From: Fluoribacter dumoffii NY 23
GTDB lineage: Bacteria; Pseudomonadota; Gammaproteobacteria; Legionellales; Legionellaceae
Direction: 5' to 3'
DNA length: 64,000 nt
Assembly (NCBI RefSeq): GCF_000236165.1
Contig: NZ_CM001373.1
Span: 3,254,325-3,318,324 of the forward strand
In this document: positions 1 to 8,886 of the stretch, piece by piece
Numbering within the stretch: the first letter of the stretch is position 1
Layout: each line of letters opens with the position of its first letter
Program-made: the position numbers and the translations under genes
Notes under the pieces: model-generated
Database searches by the model: none
Seen by the model: only the letters and a program-made list of their open reading frames with translations
Told to the model about the DNA's origin: nothing

Positions 1-179
1 ATATTTTAGAAGATAAAGAGTTCATTTTTGGCAGCAGCATCCATACCTTGGACGCGTGTTGTTATGGTTTTTTAGCCAATATTGTCTATTTAAATATAGA
101 AACCCCATTAAAGGAGTTTATCTTGGATACACCCCTGAAAAATTATACTCATCGCATCAGAGCATTATTAAATTACTGA
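1..179 (+). CDS. GST-like protein, C-terminal end only (5' end outside window)
   Basis: An open frame enters from the left edge and stops at 177-179. Its 58 visible residues include HTLDACCYGFLANIVY followed by a Pro-Leu-Lys turn and a final helix. This resembles the C-terminal helical domain of the glutathione S-transferase/metaxin-like (Faxc-type) family, where a Leu-Asp-Ala helix packs against the thioredoxin-like half. The N-terminal half cannot be seen, so substrate and activity are unknown. It converges on the two-component regulator, with 10 bp between stop codons. Confidence 0.6.
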   Translation, partial: ILEDKEFIFGSSIHTLDACCYGFLANIVYLNIETPLKEFILDTPLKNYTHRIRALLNY

Positions 180-189
180 TACGCATGCA

Positions 190-642
190 TTAACTGTTCG
201 TCCAAATGAGCTCGAGTGCTTGCAGCTCCCTTTCAGATAAAAGCTCATATGTGTTCATTGCATTGGTGGTCAGGTTGGGATAATGTTCGAGGCATTTTTT
301 AATCAGTTTTAACAAATCACTCTCATTTATCGGCTTGGTAATAAAGTCGATAGCTCCCCCCTTTATTGCCCTAACCGCCATAGGTATATCGCCATAGGCA
401 GTGATAATAATGACTTTGAGCAAGCAGTTTTGTTTTTTGAGCAGATCAAACAGCTCAAGCCCGTCCATATCAGGCATGCGAACATCGGTAATCAAACATC
501 CCACATGTTGAGGATTATATTGTTCCAGAAAACTTTTTGCATTCAAGAAAGTTTTAACGTCAAAACTCATCGATTCAAAAAGCCATTTTAAAGCACTTAA
601 GACATTATCATCATCATCAACAATATAAATGGTCTTATTCAT
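190..642 (-). CDS. FixJ-like response regulator, truncated in the HTH domain
   Basis: A receiver domain fills residues 1-120: acidic pocket DDDD near residue 9, phosphoacceptor Asp in TDVRMPDMDG, the TAYGD Thr switch and the FITKP lysine. After a linker, the LuxR/FixJ-type output domain starts with LLSERELQALELI and stops after about 17 residues, so most of the helix-turn-helix is missing. The family is usually about 200 residues. The start overlaps the kinase stop by 4 bp (ATGA), giving coupled translation. The remaining 3' DNA is occupied by the convergent GST-like gene, so no shifted continuation is available. It probably cannot bind DNA in the usual way and may act through protein contacts or be a decayed regulator. 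Confidence 0.85.
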   Translation of the reverse strand: MNKTIYIVDDDDNVLSALKWLFESMSFDVKTFLNAKSFLEQYNPQHVGCLITDVRMPDMDGLELFDLLKKQNCLLKVIIITAYGDIPMAVRAIKGGAIDFITKPINESDLLKLIKKCLEHYPNLTTNAMNTYELLSERELQALELIWTNS

Positions 643-1823
643 TTCGGTCCTGAAATTTGATTTGGCAATCTAAAAGAGCTTACTGTGCCCCCACCTAAAG
701 TATTTTTTTCTATTTTAAGGCTTCCACCATGAGCTTCAATAATTTTTCTGCAAATGCTTAATCCCAATCCCAACCCATATTCCTTGGTACTGAAACATGA
801 AGAGAATAGATTATCGAGTACATTTTGCGCAACTCCCGGTCCATTATCGATAATAGAAACCCATATCTCAGAATCAATTTTTTCAATCTTGATAAGTAAT
901 AAGGGATTTTTTGTGTGGGCGTCAAGCATGGCTTCAAAGGCATTATTAATCAAGTTTAAAAAAACCTGCCGCATTTGATTACGATCCAGGGTAACTTCAG
1001 TCAAATCCTCATCAATCTCATAATGAACTGTTCCTGTAAAATGGGAATAGAACTTGGATAAGACAACGGATTGTTTTGCCAACAATCCCAAATTAACTCG
1101 TTCGAAATGTAATTCCCCATGAGTTACAAAGCGCTTCATGCGTTTAATAATGGAATTTATTAATTCCACTTGTTCCAGGGCTTTTTGGAGGACAGCTATA
1201 AATTCATGTGATTCTTTATTTTCTTGCTGTAGCCGTAAAATACTTCCAAGAAGATAGGAATTTAAAGCTAACAAGGGTTGTGCAATTTCATGGGATAATG
1301 AACATGCAGAATCTCCCGAAAAATAACACCGGGATATTCGATCAAGGGTTGTTTGTTGGAGTTTGATTAACTCCTGGTTCTTTTTTTGTTCTGTAATAAA
1401 ATGCCAGGTTCCGATCATTTTAATGGCATTATTCTCGGCATCCCGTATATAGCGGCCACGAGCTGATACCCACTCATAAGTTCCTTTACGGGATTGAATC
1501 CGGAAGTCTGCTTTGGGATCTTCAAAATAAGCAAGGGATTCAATTAATTTATTGGCAACTTCTTCACGATCCTCTGGATGCAACCGTGTTATAAAATGGT
1601 CAATATGTCCTACTTCACTGTCTGGATTTAATACAGATAAAGACTCAGAATAGCCAAAATCAATCGTTTCATTGGTACTTAAATCCCATTGCCAAACATT
1701 TAATTTGCCAATATCCAATAATTCCATTAAATAATCACGAGAGATTTCATAAGTGAGCGTATTTGCGAGCAGATCCTCAGCGTGCTTCTTTTTTAAGTTA
1801 ATTGGGATCTTGGAATTGATCAT
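639..1823 (-). CDS. PAS-domain sensor histidine kinase (FixL/TtrS/DctB class)
   Basis: A soluble 394-residue kinase with no clear membrane segment. A PAS_3-like sensor domain covers about residues 35-150 (DLSTNETIDFGYSESL, HPEDREEVA, IRDAENNAIKMIGTWHFIT). The H-box is SLSHEIAQPLLALNSY, typical of HPK4-type kinases. The HATPase domain shows the N box NLINNAFEAM, DNGPGV and GLGLGLS. The first ATG follows a GAGGG ribosome site. It should phosphorylate the regulator encoded immediately downstream. The signal sensed by PAS is not evident, and no heme-ligating residue can be assigned by eye. Confidence 0.9.
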   Translation of the reverse strand: MINSKIPINLKKKHAEDLLANTLTYEISRDYLMELLDIGKLNVWQWDLSTNETIDFGYSESLSVLNPDSEVGHIDHFITRLHPEDREEVANKLIESLAYFEDPKADFRIQSRKGTYEWVSARGRYIRDAENNAIKMIGTWHFITEQKKNQELIKLQQTTLDRISRCYFSGDSACSLSHEIAQPLLALNSYLLGSILRLQQENKESHEFIAVLQKALEQVELINSIIKRMKRFVTHGELHFERVNLGLLAKQSVVLSKFYSHFTGTVHYEIDEDLTEVTLDRNQMRQVFLNLINNAFEAMLDAHTKNPLLLIKIEKIDSEIWVSIIDNGPGVAQNVLDNLFSSCFSTKEYGLGLGLSICRKIIEAHGGSLKIEKNTLGGGTVSSFRLPNQISGPK

Positions 1824-1971
1824 TATGTACCCTCGGTGATGGAGTGTTTCATTCCATGATTACTTGCATGCCAAAAAAACCTATTCTTTCACTTTTAAAA
1901 ATAATACCACAGGATGAGTTGAGAATATGAATTAATATTTACCATAAGGTTTTATATACGGTTTATGGATT

Positions 1972-2009
1972 GGTAAAAAAGAAACGGCTTGGACAAAATG
2001 TCCCAAGCC
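1972..2009 (-). terminator. Rho-independent terminator of maeA
   Basis: Arms at 1986-1995 and 1999-2009 pair (GGCTTGGACA with TGTCCCAAGCC, one bulge) around an AAA loop. Read on the minus strand, the hairpin is followed by a T-rich run (GTTTCTTTTTTACC), 26 bp after the malic enzyme stop codon. Confidence 0.75.
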
Positions 2010-2034
2010 ATTATTTTGCATTAACCAGGTGCGA

Positions 2035-3744
2035 TCAATCAGCTAACCCATAGGGCTTATAAACAGGATCCCAGACATTGGCAGCAAGTTCGCTCTCGAA
2101 TTCTGCATCCTTGACCTCCGCCAAGCCTTCTGCAATCGCCTGCTTACCCACAGATTTTGCTACTTCGAGACTTATCGAGCGAAGATCAGCAAGGGGTGGT
2201 AGCAGATTGGCGGATTTATTTTTCTTAGCTGGAGAGCATTCTGCGAGCGCAAGTGCCGCAGCCTTAATCATCCCGTCTGAAACTCTTTTTGCTTTAGCTG
2301 AAATAATACCTAAAGCTAATCCCGGGAAAATGTAGGAATTATTTGTCTGGTCTATATGATACTCTTTCCCGTTAAATTGGACAGGCTCAAAAGGGCTTCC
2401 TGTGCCAATCAACGCACGCCCATCAGTCCACGTGAGAAGATCACGGGGAACTGCTTCACTATGAGACGTTGGGTTAGAGAGAGGGAAAATAACTGGCCGT
2501 TCGGTATACTTTGCCATAGTACGCACCACTTCTTCAGTAAATGCCCCTTGTTGTGCGGAAACCCCAATGAGGGCAGTAGGCTTTACATTTCGTACAACAT
2601 CCAATAAGCCAATTTCATCAGGGTTTGTAACTTGCCACAGATTCACTTCGGAGCGCTTGCGGGCAAAAGCAAGCTGATCGGCAGTTAATCCCTTGCCTCC
2701 TTCTACAAGAAGCCCATATCGATCCACTGCATAGATGCGATCGCCTGCCTCTTCATCACTTAATCCAGCATCCCTGAGGGCTCCTCGGATTAACTGGGCG
2801 ATTCCATGACCTGTTCCCCCAAAACCCAGGAAAACAATTTTTTGCTCTTGCAAGGGAATCCCGGTCACATTAATGGCTGAAAGCAACGTACCTGTCGCCA
2901 TGGCAGCAGTACCCTGAATATCATCATTAAAGGTACATAATTGATCGCGATAACGGCTCAACAACCGTGCAGCATTCACCCCGGCAAAATCCTCCCATTG
3001 CAAGAGAACATTTGGCCACCGGCGTTTTACCGCAGAGATAAATTCATCAATGAACTTATCGTATTCAGCACCACGAACACGATTATGACGCCAGCCAATG
3101 TAAAGAGGGTCTGCCAATCGTTCTTCATTGTCAGTTCCTACATCCAATAAAACAGGCAAACAGTATTGAGGAGGAATCCCGGCCAAAGCGGTATACAGCG
3201 CCATTTTGCCGATAGGGATCCCCATTCCCCCTGCACCTTGGTCACCCAAGCCAAGAATACGTTCGCCGTCACTTACCACGATACATTTAATCAAATCATA
3301 GCGTGGGTGCGCAAAAATCTGATCAATCATATTGCGGTTAGGGTAACTAATGAAAAGGCCTCGGGGTTTACGGAATACTTCACTAAACTTCTGACATCCC
3401 TCCCCAACTATTGGGGTATAAACAATAGGAAGCATTTCCTCAATATTGTTAATTATGAAGGAGTAAAATAGAGTTTCATTGTTGTCCTGGAGATCCCGCA
3501 AAAAACTGTATTTTTCTAAAGAAGTCGGCAATGACCTCAATCCGTCAAGGCGCCGTTTTTGTTGTTCTTGCAAAGTACTCACTTGTGGTGGTAACAAACC
3601 ATGAAGCGCAAAGGCATCCCGTTCCGTATTGGTAAAGGCAGTTCCTTTATTTAGCCGGGAATTATTGAGCAAATTATAACCCGTCAGGCTGGTTTTTATG
3701 GTCCCATCTTTGAGATATTGAGTTTCTATATCCGGTTTTTTCAT
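2035..3744 (-). CDS. maeA: NAD-dependent malic enzyme
   Basis: Oxidative decarboxylation of malate to pyruvate, feeding pyruvate from TCA intermediates. The 569-residue protein is the length of the E. coli SfcA/MaeA type. It shows YTPIVGEGCQKF, the substrate-loop VSDGERILGLGDQGAGG, LLQWEDFAGVNA, the divalent-metal FNDDIQGTAA and the Rossmann segment FLGFGGTGHGIA. The chosen ATG has an AAAAGGAA ribosome site 9 nt upstream; a TTG two codons earlier is less likely. It lies 46-52 bp downstream of the pirin gene on the same strand and may be co-transcribed. A clear terminator follows. Confidence 0.95.
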   Translation of the reverse strand: MKKPDIETQYLKDGTIKTSLTGYNLLNNSRLNKGTAFTNTERDAFALHGLLPPQVSTLQEQQKRRLDGLRSLPTSLEKYSFLRDLQDNNETLFYSFIINNIEEMLPIVYTPIVGEGCQKFSEVFRKPRGLFISYPNRNMIDQIFAHPRYDLIKCIVVSDGERILGLGDQGAGGMGIPIGKMALYTALAGIPPQYCLPVLLDVGTDNEERLADPLYIGWRHNRVRGAEYDKFIDEFISAVKRRWPNVLLQWEDFAGVNAARLLSRYRDQLCTFNDDIQGTAAMATGTLLSAINVTGIPLQEQKIVFLGFGGTGHGIAQLIRGALRDAGLSDEEAGDRIYAVDRYGLLVEGGKGLTADQLAFARKRSEVNLWQVTNPDEIGLLDVVRNVKPTALIGVSAQQGAFTEEVVRTMAKYTERPVIFPLSNPTSHSEAVPRDLLTWTDGRALIGTGSPFEPVQFNGKEYHIDQTNNSYIFPGLALGIISAKAKRVSDGMIKAAALALAECSPAKKNKSANLLPPLADLRSISLEVAKSVGKQAIAEGLAEVKDAEFESELAANVWDPVYKPYGLAD

Positions 3745-3796
3745 GTGCAAGTTCCTTTTAAATGAAATTCATTACTTACTTCTGTCCCTGCAATAC

Positions 3797-4714
3797 CTAA
3801 TTTGGTAAAGGAATAAATTCTTTGTCATCTCCTGGTATCTTTCCAAATTTCCCCTCCTTCCAATCTGATTTTGCCTGTTCGATTTTTTCTTTTGAACTGG
3901 CTACAAAATTCCACCAGAGATATCGCCGCTCTTCCAATGGAGGGCCTCCCAGGATAATCATATGAACATCAGATGCAGCGATAACTTTAAGTTTAGCTCC
4001 TGGCTTGAGAATTAACATTCTCGGGTCTTTATAGAAGATGTTATCAATGATTATCTTACCGCATAAAAGATGAATTGCCCGCTCTTCCAGCGTCGATGGG
4101 ATGACTAACTCAGCATGAGTTTTCAATTTACATTCAATAAAAAATGCATCAATTTGAGTGTTAACGGATGATTTGTGCCCCATCCATTCTCCCGCAATCA
4201 CGCGAATACTCATTTTTTCCTCATCGAGTGCCGGGATTGCACTTTTATCATAATGAGTAAAGGAAGGATCCGTTTCTTCTTTATTTAGCGGCAATGCAAG
4301 CCAACACTGAATACCAAAAAAAGGTTGGGGATAGAGCCTATCAGGTAATGGGGTACGCTCTGAATGAGCAATCCCTCGCCCCGCGGTCATTAGGTTTACC
4401 TCCCCTGGGTTAATAATTTGGTGACTCCCAAGGGTATCCCGGTGTTCCAGTCGCCCGGAAAACAAATAGGTCATGGTAGATAATCCAATATGGGGATGGG
4501 GTCGAATATCAATTCCCTTGCTGGTAAGCAGTTCACCAGGTCCTGCTTGATCCCAAAAAACAAAGGGGCCCACTGTTCTTTTTTCTTTGGATGGGAGAAT
4601 GCGTTCTACCTGGAAGCCTCCGAGATCTACTGATCTTGGGATCAACTCCATCCTGATTTGTTGCGGACAGTTTTGGGTCGCACATATTGGGTCTTTTGCC
4701 TTAAAATAACTCAT
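3797..4714 (-). CDS. Pirin family protein
   Basis: A 305-residue bicupin. The N-terminal pirin signature RPHPHIGLSTMTYLFSG carries metal-ligand histidines (H73, H75), followed by INPGEVNLMTAGRGIAHSERTP with another expected ligand pair. The C-terminal pirin_C part ends near LGGPPLEERRYLWWNFVASS, a typical ending. Pirins bind iron; some have quercetin dioxygenase activity and others act as regulators, and bacterial pirins have been linked to pyruvate metabolism. Its place just upstream of malic enzyme fits a pyruvate connection, but that is inference. The start has an AGGAGA site 9 nt upstream. Confidence 0.92.
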   Translation of the reverse strand: MSYFKAKDPICATQNCPQQIRMELIPRSVDLGGFQVERILPSKEKRTVGPFVFWDQAGPGELLTSKGIDIRPHPHIGLSTMTYLFSGRLEHRDTLGSHQIINPGEVNLMTAGRGIAHSERTPLPDRLYPQPFFGIQCWLALPLNKEETDPSFTHYDKSAIPALDEEKMSIRVIAGEWMGHKSSVNTQIDAFFIECKLKTHAELVIPSTLEERAIHLLCGKIIIDNIFYKDPRMLILKPGAKLKVIAASDVHMIILGGPPLEERRYLWWNFVASSKEKIEQAKSDWKEGKFGKIPGDDKEFIPLPN

Positions 4715-4897
4715 TCTTAGTACTCTCCTAAGATAATTCTAGACCACAATATTCCTGCCGAGGCATTTGAAATAATGCATAATCTAAATAAAAAAATTCT
4801 GTCGCCTCGCAAGCCAAGAGTTATAATTAAAAATTAAATCGCAAATAGCCTTAATGTCTATACTTTAAAATATATCTTCATCATGGAATAGATTAAT

Positions 4898-5317
4898 ATG
4901 AATATACACAGACATAATCTTTTTGCAAAAACAGGTTGTCTTGCAAAAATAGCGCTAGCGCTTTTATTTTTAAGCTGCTGCAGCTTTACCTCCTTTGCAG
5001 CCCAACCCACGCTCATAAAAAATCCTGATGGATCTTCTGTAGAAATTAAAGCAGATGGTACTAAAATTGTGAGGAATGCAGACGGTTCCTCTGTGGAAAG
5101 CAAAACAGATGGTACCAAGATAATCACTAATGCGGATGGCTCAAAGGTCCAAAAGAACCCAGATGGAAGCAAGATTGTCACCAATGTGGATCATTCGTCT
5201 GTAGTTTATAAACCGGATGGAACCCAGATTATTACCAACCCGGATGGTTCCTCGGTTCAAGTTAATCCTGATGGAAAGAAAATTATAAAGGATCCAGACG
5301 GCAAAATTCTCAACTAA
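4898..5317 (+). CDS. Secreted protein of tandem nine-residue G-box-like repeats
   Basis: After a signal peptide (hydrophobic segment about residues 15-35, probable cleavage after SFAA), residues 40-139 are almost entirely about eleven copies of a nine-residue unit, consensus (N/K)xDG(S/T)xVxx, for example NPDGSSVEI, KADGTKIVR, NADGSSVES. This is the beta-hairpin pattern of the Tcp10_C/G-box family, known from centriolar CPAP/SAS-4 and found in scattered bacterial proteins. The repeat predicts a single extended solvent-exposed beta-sheet, so an exported structural or binding role is likely. No catalytic residues are apparent. Confidence 0.75.
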   Translation: MNIHRHNLFAKTGCLAKIALALLFLSCCSFTSFAAQPTLIKNPDGSSVEIKADGTKIVRNADGSSVESKTDGTKIITNADGSKVQKNPDGSKIVTNVDHSSVVYKPDGTQIITNPDGSSVQVNPDGKKIIKDPDGKILN

Positions 5318-5390
5318 TCCGCTCACCCGTAAACACATTATTTTTTACGTCATCCTCTGCCGATGACCTTATGGACTCATTTCGCAAAAA

Positions 5391-6191
5391 TCAATCAGGT
5401 TTCTTGCAGGTGTTCATAAATTTTGCGGCAAATTCATCAAGCATATTTTGCTTTAACTTTCTTTTACCTCCCGCAGCATAAGCGACGAGTAACTGATTAA
5501 AACAGGGTTGAAGTGCCCCCTGTTCTGGCATTTCTTTAATATCGTTAACAGTTCCTAAATCCACATAATTCAATTGCAGTTTGGCATCGGAATTCAACTC
5601 ATAATAAGCTTCAGCAACACAGCAAATGGCGCAGGCAGCCAAATCATCATACGCTTTAAGCTGTGGCGCGGACGTTTTTGAGAGGGCGATAAAATCAAAG
5701 GCAGTCAGATTCTGACTGAAAATTAAGTGATGATTTTCTAGAGAAACATTTTGAATGCCGCCATTACACCGATCACCGCCTATCAGCATTTCTGCTTCCA
5801 AGGTAGTAGTATTTTTTCTCTTTACCTGGTAGAGGGTGGTGAATTCTCCTGTGCCTCCGCCACTATTGATGGTATACACCCAATATAGGTTTTTTCCTGC
5901 ACTAAAAAATTTATAATAACTGTACCCTTCTGCGGGCCCTGGATCCTCAGGATCTTGCCAATCATAACCTATATAACCCTTTGCCATTAAATTGGAGTTA
6001 TGTCCTTTCACCCCGTATTTCGTTTTTGCTAATCCGCATCGCTCCAGATCAATTTCTTTACCTTCAAAATTAAAAAAACACAGCGCATCAACAGGTTTAT
6101 TGTGAAACATCAGAGCAGCGGGTACAGCTGCATTTATTTTTGGTGCAAGTAAAGGGGAACACAAAAGGAGCAAGAATGTTTTAATCTTCAT
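5391..6191 (-). CDS. Exported hypothetical protein, cysteine-rich
   Basis: 266 residues with an N-terminal signal peptide (MKIKTFLLLLCSPLLAP, cleavage near INAA). The mature part carries about eight cysteines, including an ACAICC cluster near residue 185, so disulfide bonds in the periplasm or outside are likely. A YKFFSAGKNLYWVYTINSGGGTGEF segment suggests beta structure. No recognised domain or active site. It converges with the repeat-protein gene (73 bp between stops). Confidence 0.65.
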   Translation of the reverse strand: MKIKTFLLLLCSPLLAPKINAAVPAALMFHNKPVDALCFFNFEGKEIDLERCGLAKTKYGVKGHNSNLMAKGYIGYDWQDPEDPGPAEGYSYYKFFSAGKNLYWVYTINSGGGTGEFTTLYQVKRKNTTTLEAEMLIGGDRCNGGIQNVSLENHHLIFSQNLTAFDFIALSKTSAPQLKAYDDLAACAICCVAEAYYELNSDAKLQLNYVDLGTVNDIKEMPEQGALQPCFNQLLVAYAAGGKRKLKQNMLDEFAAKFMNTCKKPD

Positions 6192-6265
6192 TTTAAAGGT
6201 GATTCCTCAGAAATATTTGCCGCCTACTTATTAAAAATTAAACTCAAGTGAAACATCTCCAATAG

Positions 6266-6865
6266 TTACTTCACCGTGTAAATTACCCCCGTTTGCGCCC
6301 CCTCAACACTTTTACTAAAGGCCAAGGCAACTCGACTTGCGGGCACTGATTCAAAACCACGGAAAAAAGGTGCGTAACGATTCATTGACTCTGTCAGCAC
6401 ACTCGGACTTACCGCATTAATTCGCAGGTGGTGTGGTAATTCTATCGCCGCACTTTTAACAAACGCATCAATCGCCCCGTTTACCATAGAGGCAGATGTA
6501 CCCATTAATATAGGATCATGACTTAAAATACCGCTTGTTAGAGTAAAGGATCCCCCTTTATTGATGTACTTAAGCCCAACTAATACCAGTCTAACCTGGC
6601 CCATTAATTTACTGTCCAGTCCTATAGCATATTGTTCTTCAGTAAACTGGGGTAACGCTTCAAAATATACTTCTCCTGTTACAGAAACAACTGCATCGAA
6701 CTTTCCGACTGCTTGGTAAAGCAACTCAATAGAATGAGTATCGCGAATATCAACCTGAAAATCCCCGCTCGTATGCCCCACTGTAACCACAGTATTGCGT
6801 TGTGATAACTCTTCACACACAGCTTTGCCTATTGTCCCTGTACCGCCAACCACTATAACTTTCAT
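6266..6865 (-). CDS. Short-chain dehydrogenase/reductase without the catalytic tyrosine
   Basis: A 199-residue Rossmann protein. The NAD(P)-binding motif VVGGTGTIGKAV is at the N-terminus, followed by VDIRD and AVVSVTGE. The usual YxxxK is replaced by SASMVNGAIDAFVKSAA, where the position expected to be Tyr is Met, while the NG/Lys neighbourhood and INAVSPSVLTES are kept. A small SDR subfamily with this substitution exists, so it may bind cofactor without classical reductase chemistry. The second ATG is chosen because AAGGAA lies about 7 nt before it; the first ATG directly abuts that site. Confidence 0.75.
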   Translation of the reverse strand: MKVIVVGGTGTIGKAVCEELSQRNTVVTVGHTSGDFQVDIRDTHSIELLYQAVGKFDAVVSVTGEVYFEALPQFTEEQYAIGLDSKLMGQVRLVLVGLKYINKGGSFTLTSGILSHDPILMGTSASMVNGAIDAFVKSAAIELPHHLRINAVSPSVLTESMNRYAPFFRGFESVPASRVALAFSKSVEGAQTGVIYTVK

Positions 6866-7143
6866 TTGCATTTCCTTTTGCCAGGTTCATCATTCTCAAT
6901 TATCTGCTGGTTTGTCTTTTAATTCCAGCCAAATAGTGCGCGAGAATTTCAGCAAAGCCCATTTTGAAATGGATAAGTTTATGATTAATAATTGGTTTAT
7001 ATAGCACCTTTCGCATTTTTGCTTTTATTTTTTGGTTTTCTTTATTTCATTTATGGATTGCAGGATAATAAAGCGTTACACGCTAAGAGCATCAGTTTCT
7101 TCTGGAGACATCCATCAGCAATAATGAATAAAAGGGAAACATC

Positions 7144-7500
7144 ATGTATCGATTTATCATTAAATTATTATTTTGCATGTTGGCTTTAACGAGCACGCTG
7201 GTATTTTCTGCACCCATTGAAATTGTACTATCCCCCAGTAAGCCAGTTGTTTTAACCAATACCAACAAAAAAGTCCTCTCCCTATTATGTGAAATCCACG
7301 CCGTTGTAAGTGCGAATAACTTTATATCCATTCAATTCCTTGCTGGAAAAGGTACTTTCAACGGAACTACACTGAAACAAGGGGATTCTTTGGTGTCTAC
7401 TTTGACCAACCTGCAACAAATTCCCATATCTGCCGCCCCTGGAGCCAAGGCGCAAGTCACAAACATGGGGACTCAATCAATAAAGGCAACATGTATCTAA
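7144..7500 (+). CDS. Small exported hypothetical protein
   Basis: 118 residues with a clear signal peptide (MYRFIIKLLFCMLALTSTLVFSA, cleavage after FSA) and an AAGGGAAAC ribosome site. The mature part is predicted beta-rich (EIVLSPSKPVVL, VLSLLCEIHAVV, FISIQFLAGKG) with two cysteines that could bond, one three residues from the end. This resembles small Legionella secreted immunoglobulin-like proteins. No function can be assigned. Confidence 0.6.
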   Translation: MYRFIIKLLFCMLALTSTLVFSAPIEIVLSPSKPVVLTNTNKKVLSLLCEIHAVVSANNFISIQFLAGKGTFNGTTLKQGDSLVSTLTNLQQIPISAAPGAKAQVTNMGTQSIKATCI

Positions 7501-7558
7501 AATAACTGTCCTGTAAAGGCTGGTCCGCCAGCCTTCAATTGGATGCATTTACTAAAGA

Positions 7559-8218
7559 TTAATCTGAACGTCCCGTTAAAGCATCATATTTTCTACTTTG
7601 TTCTTCCAGGGCGTTAATATCATTGCTACAAATATACTGTTTTAATTGATTAAACTTTTCCTCCTCCCAGTCATAAATCCTCAGATGGAGCAGACGTTGA
7701 ATTATGGAGTCTTCAAAACGTTTTTTAACCACTTTGGCAGGACTGCCCGCAACAATAGTGTACGGTTCTACATCTTTGGTTACAGTACTATTGGCGGCGA
7801 TAATTGCCCCCTCCCCAATGGTGATGCCCGGCATTATCATGGAGCGCATTCCAAGCCACACCCCATCATGTATTACTGTGTCACCTTTTCCCTGGTATGC
7901 CTGAACATAGTTATCTGCGAAAGGATATAAGCAAAACCAGTCCATGCGGTGATTATGATTTCCCCCCAGCATGATGATTACTTCAGCAGCGATACACACA
8001 TAATCACCAATAAAAAGTTGGTCGATTTCCCATTGGGGCTGCCAATTTTTTAAACTGAACTCATCCCCATAAAGATAGCGGACTACTGTTTCTTCAAAAC
8101 TGCCTGTCCAGGCATCGCTGTAGTAACTGTGTTTTCCTTTAATATGTATATTGGGGTTCTTCACATTCTCGTGCAGATACTCTACCCGAGACCAATGCTT
8201 GTCTTTTGTTTTCATCAT
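7559..8218 (-). CDS. CatB-type (xenobiotic) acetyltransferase, hexapeptide repeat
   Basis: A left-handed beta-helix acetyltransferase of 219 residues. GGNHNHRMDW contains the family's catalytic histidine (about H88). Hexapeptide rungs run from IGDYVCIAAEVII through VIHDGVWLGMRSMIMPGITIGEGAIIAANSTVTKDVEPYTIVAGSPAKVVKKRF. This is the layout of CatB/Vat acetyl-CoA-dependent enzymes that modify chloramphenicol or streptogramins, but many chromosomal members have unknown acceptors. The native substrate is not predictable here. Confidence 0.88.
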   Translation of the reverse strand: MMKTKDKHWSRVEYLHENVKNPNIHIKGKHSYYSDAWTGSFEETVVRYLYGDEFSLKNWQPQWEIDQLFIGDYVCIAAEVIIMLGGNHNHRMDWFCLYPFADNYVQAYQGKGDTVIHDGVWLGMRSMIMPGITIGEGAIIAANSTVTKDVEPYTIVAGSPAKVVKKRFEDSIIQRLLHLRIYDWEEEKFNQLKQYICSNDINALEEQSRKYDALTGRSD

Positions 8219-8325
8219 GAAATTTGTTTTTTATAAAAACATCATTCTATCTAAAAAACTCCTGACACACTATGAGAAAAAAAGCTCGTTTAATGCGTGC
8301 ATTTCCTGCGTCACTAGTTCTGGAA

Positions 8326-8784
8326 TCAGCTGGGATCCGATATATTAATAGAAACATCCTCCAGAAATAAGAGAGGTTTTTTAAGTGTTTTAACTAATTT
8401 CCGGCCCCAACATGTTTGGCAGGGAACAAATCTTTTAATGCAGGCAATCTTTTCTTTAGTGATAGCTATCATGCAGGTTCGAAAGACAATATCGTATTCT
8501 AAACCCGCACCGATTTTCTGGGCTATAGCGTCGCAATTAGGTTCAACTATCTGGGTTGCCAATGCTTCTGATGCCAGCAGGGAAGCATCGGGTGGTAAAT
8601 TACTATACAGTCTTTTGAATTCCCGGTCATAAAACACCATTTCTTTCTCCAGACAATACGCATATCGATCCCGTGTCAGCTTGAATTGGCATTTACCGCT
8701 GTACCTCAAGTAAGAGGCATGAGCATGCGCCGAAATAAAAAAAAGACATAATAAAAAAACAATAGGAACTGTTTTTTTCACCAT
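8326..8784 (-). CDS. Exported hypothetical protein, possibly LprI-like
   Basis: The ATG at 8784 is chosen because it begins a signal peptide (MVKKTVPIVFLLCLFFISAHAHA) and follows GGGTGAGAG; 20 further upstream codons are open but would not begin a signal peptide. The mature protein has CQFKLTRDRYAYCLEKEM followed by a DREFKRLYSNL helix, which resembles the Cys-helix-Cys pattern of DUF1311/LprI-type lysozyme-inhibitor domains. Later CIAxxK and CxxC-containing segments add four cysteines. The family link is tentative. Confidence 0.55.
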   Translation of the reverse strand: MVKKTVPIVFLLCLFFISAHAHASYLRYSGKCQFKLTRDRYAYCLEKEMVFYDREFKRLYSNLPPDASLLASEALATQIVEPNCDAIAQKIGAGLEYDIVFRTCMIAITKEKIACIKRFVPCQTCWGRKLVKTLKKPLLFLEDVSINISDPS

Positions 8785-8886
8785 ACTCTCACCCGTTTTA
8801 ATAGTATCGCCTGGTTTTTTGTAAATGCAGCGGAATTTATCCACTATAAAGGTTAATGAGACATTAATTCAACTAACCACTATGAT

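Noticed and set aside
754..978. Plus-strand open frames inside the histidine kinase gene
   Set aside because: They are antisense to a gene with complete HisKA and ATPase motifs, and show no family features.
2078..2335. Plus-strand open frames within malic enzyme
   Set aside because: Antisense to well-conserved motifs; no ribosome site.
5349..5367. GTCATC/GATGAC hairpin between the repeat-protein gene and the gene at 5391
   Set aside because: It has no T-run on either strand in the right place, so a terminator call is not supported.
6992..7189. Plus-strand frame overlapping the start of the small exported gene
   Set aside because: It overlaps the gene at 7144, which has a signal peptide and a ribosome site, and has no such features itself.
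8474..8484. GGTTCGAA-like T-arm suggestive of a tRNA
   Set aside because: No matching acceptor or anticodon arms; it lies inside an exported-protein gene.
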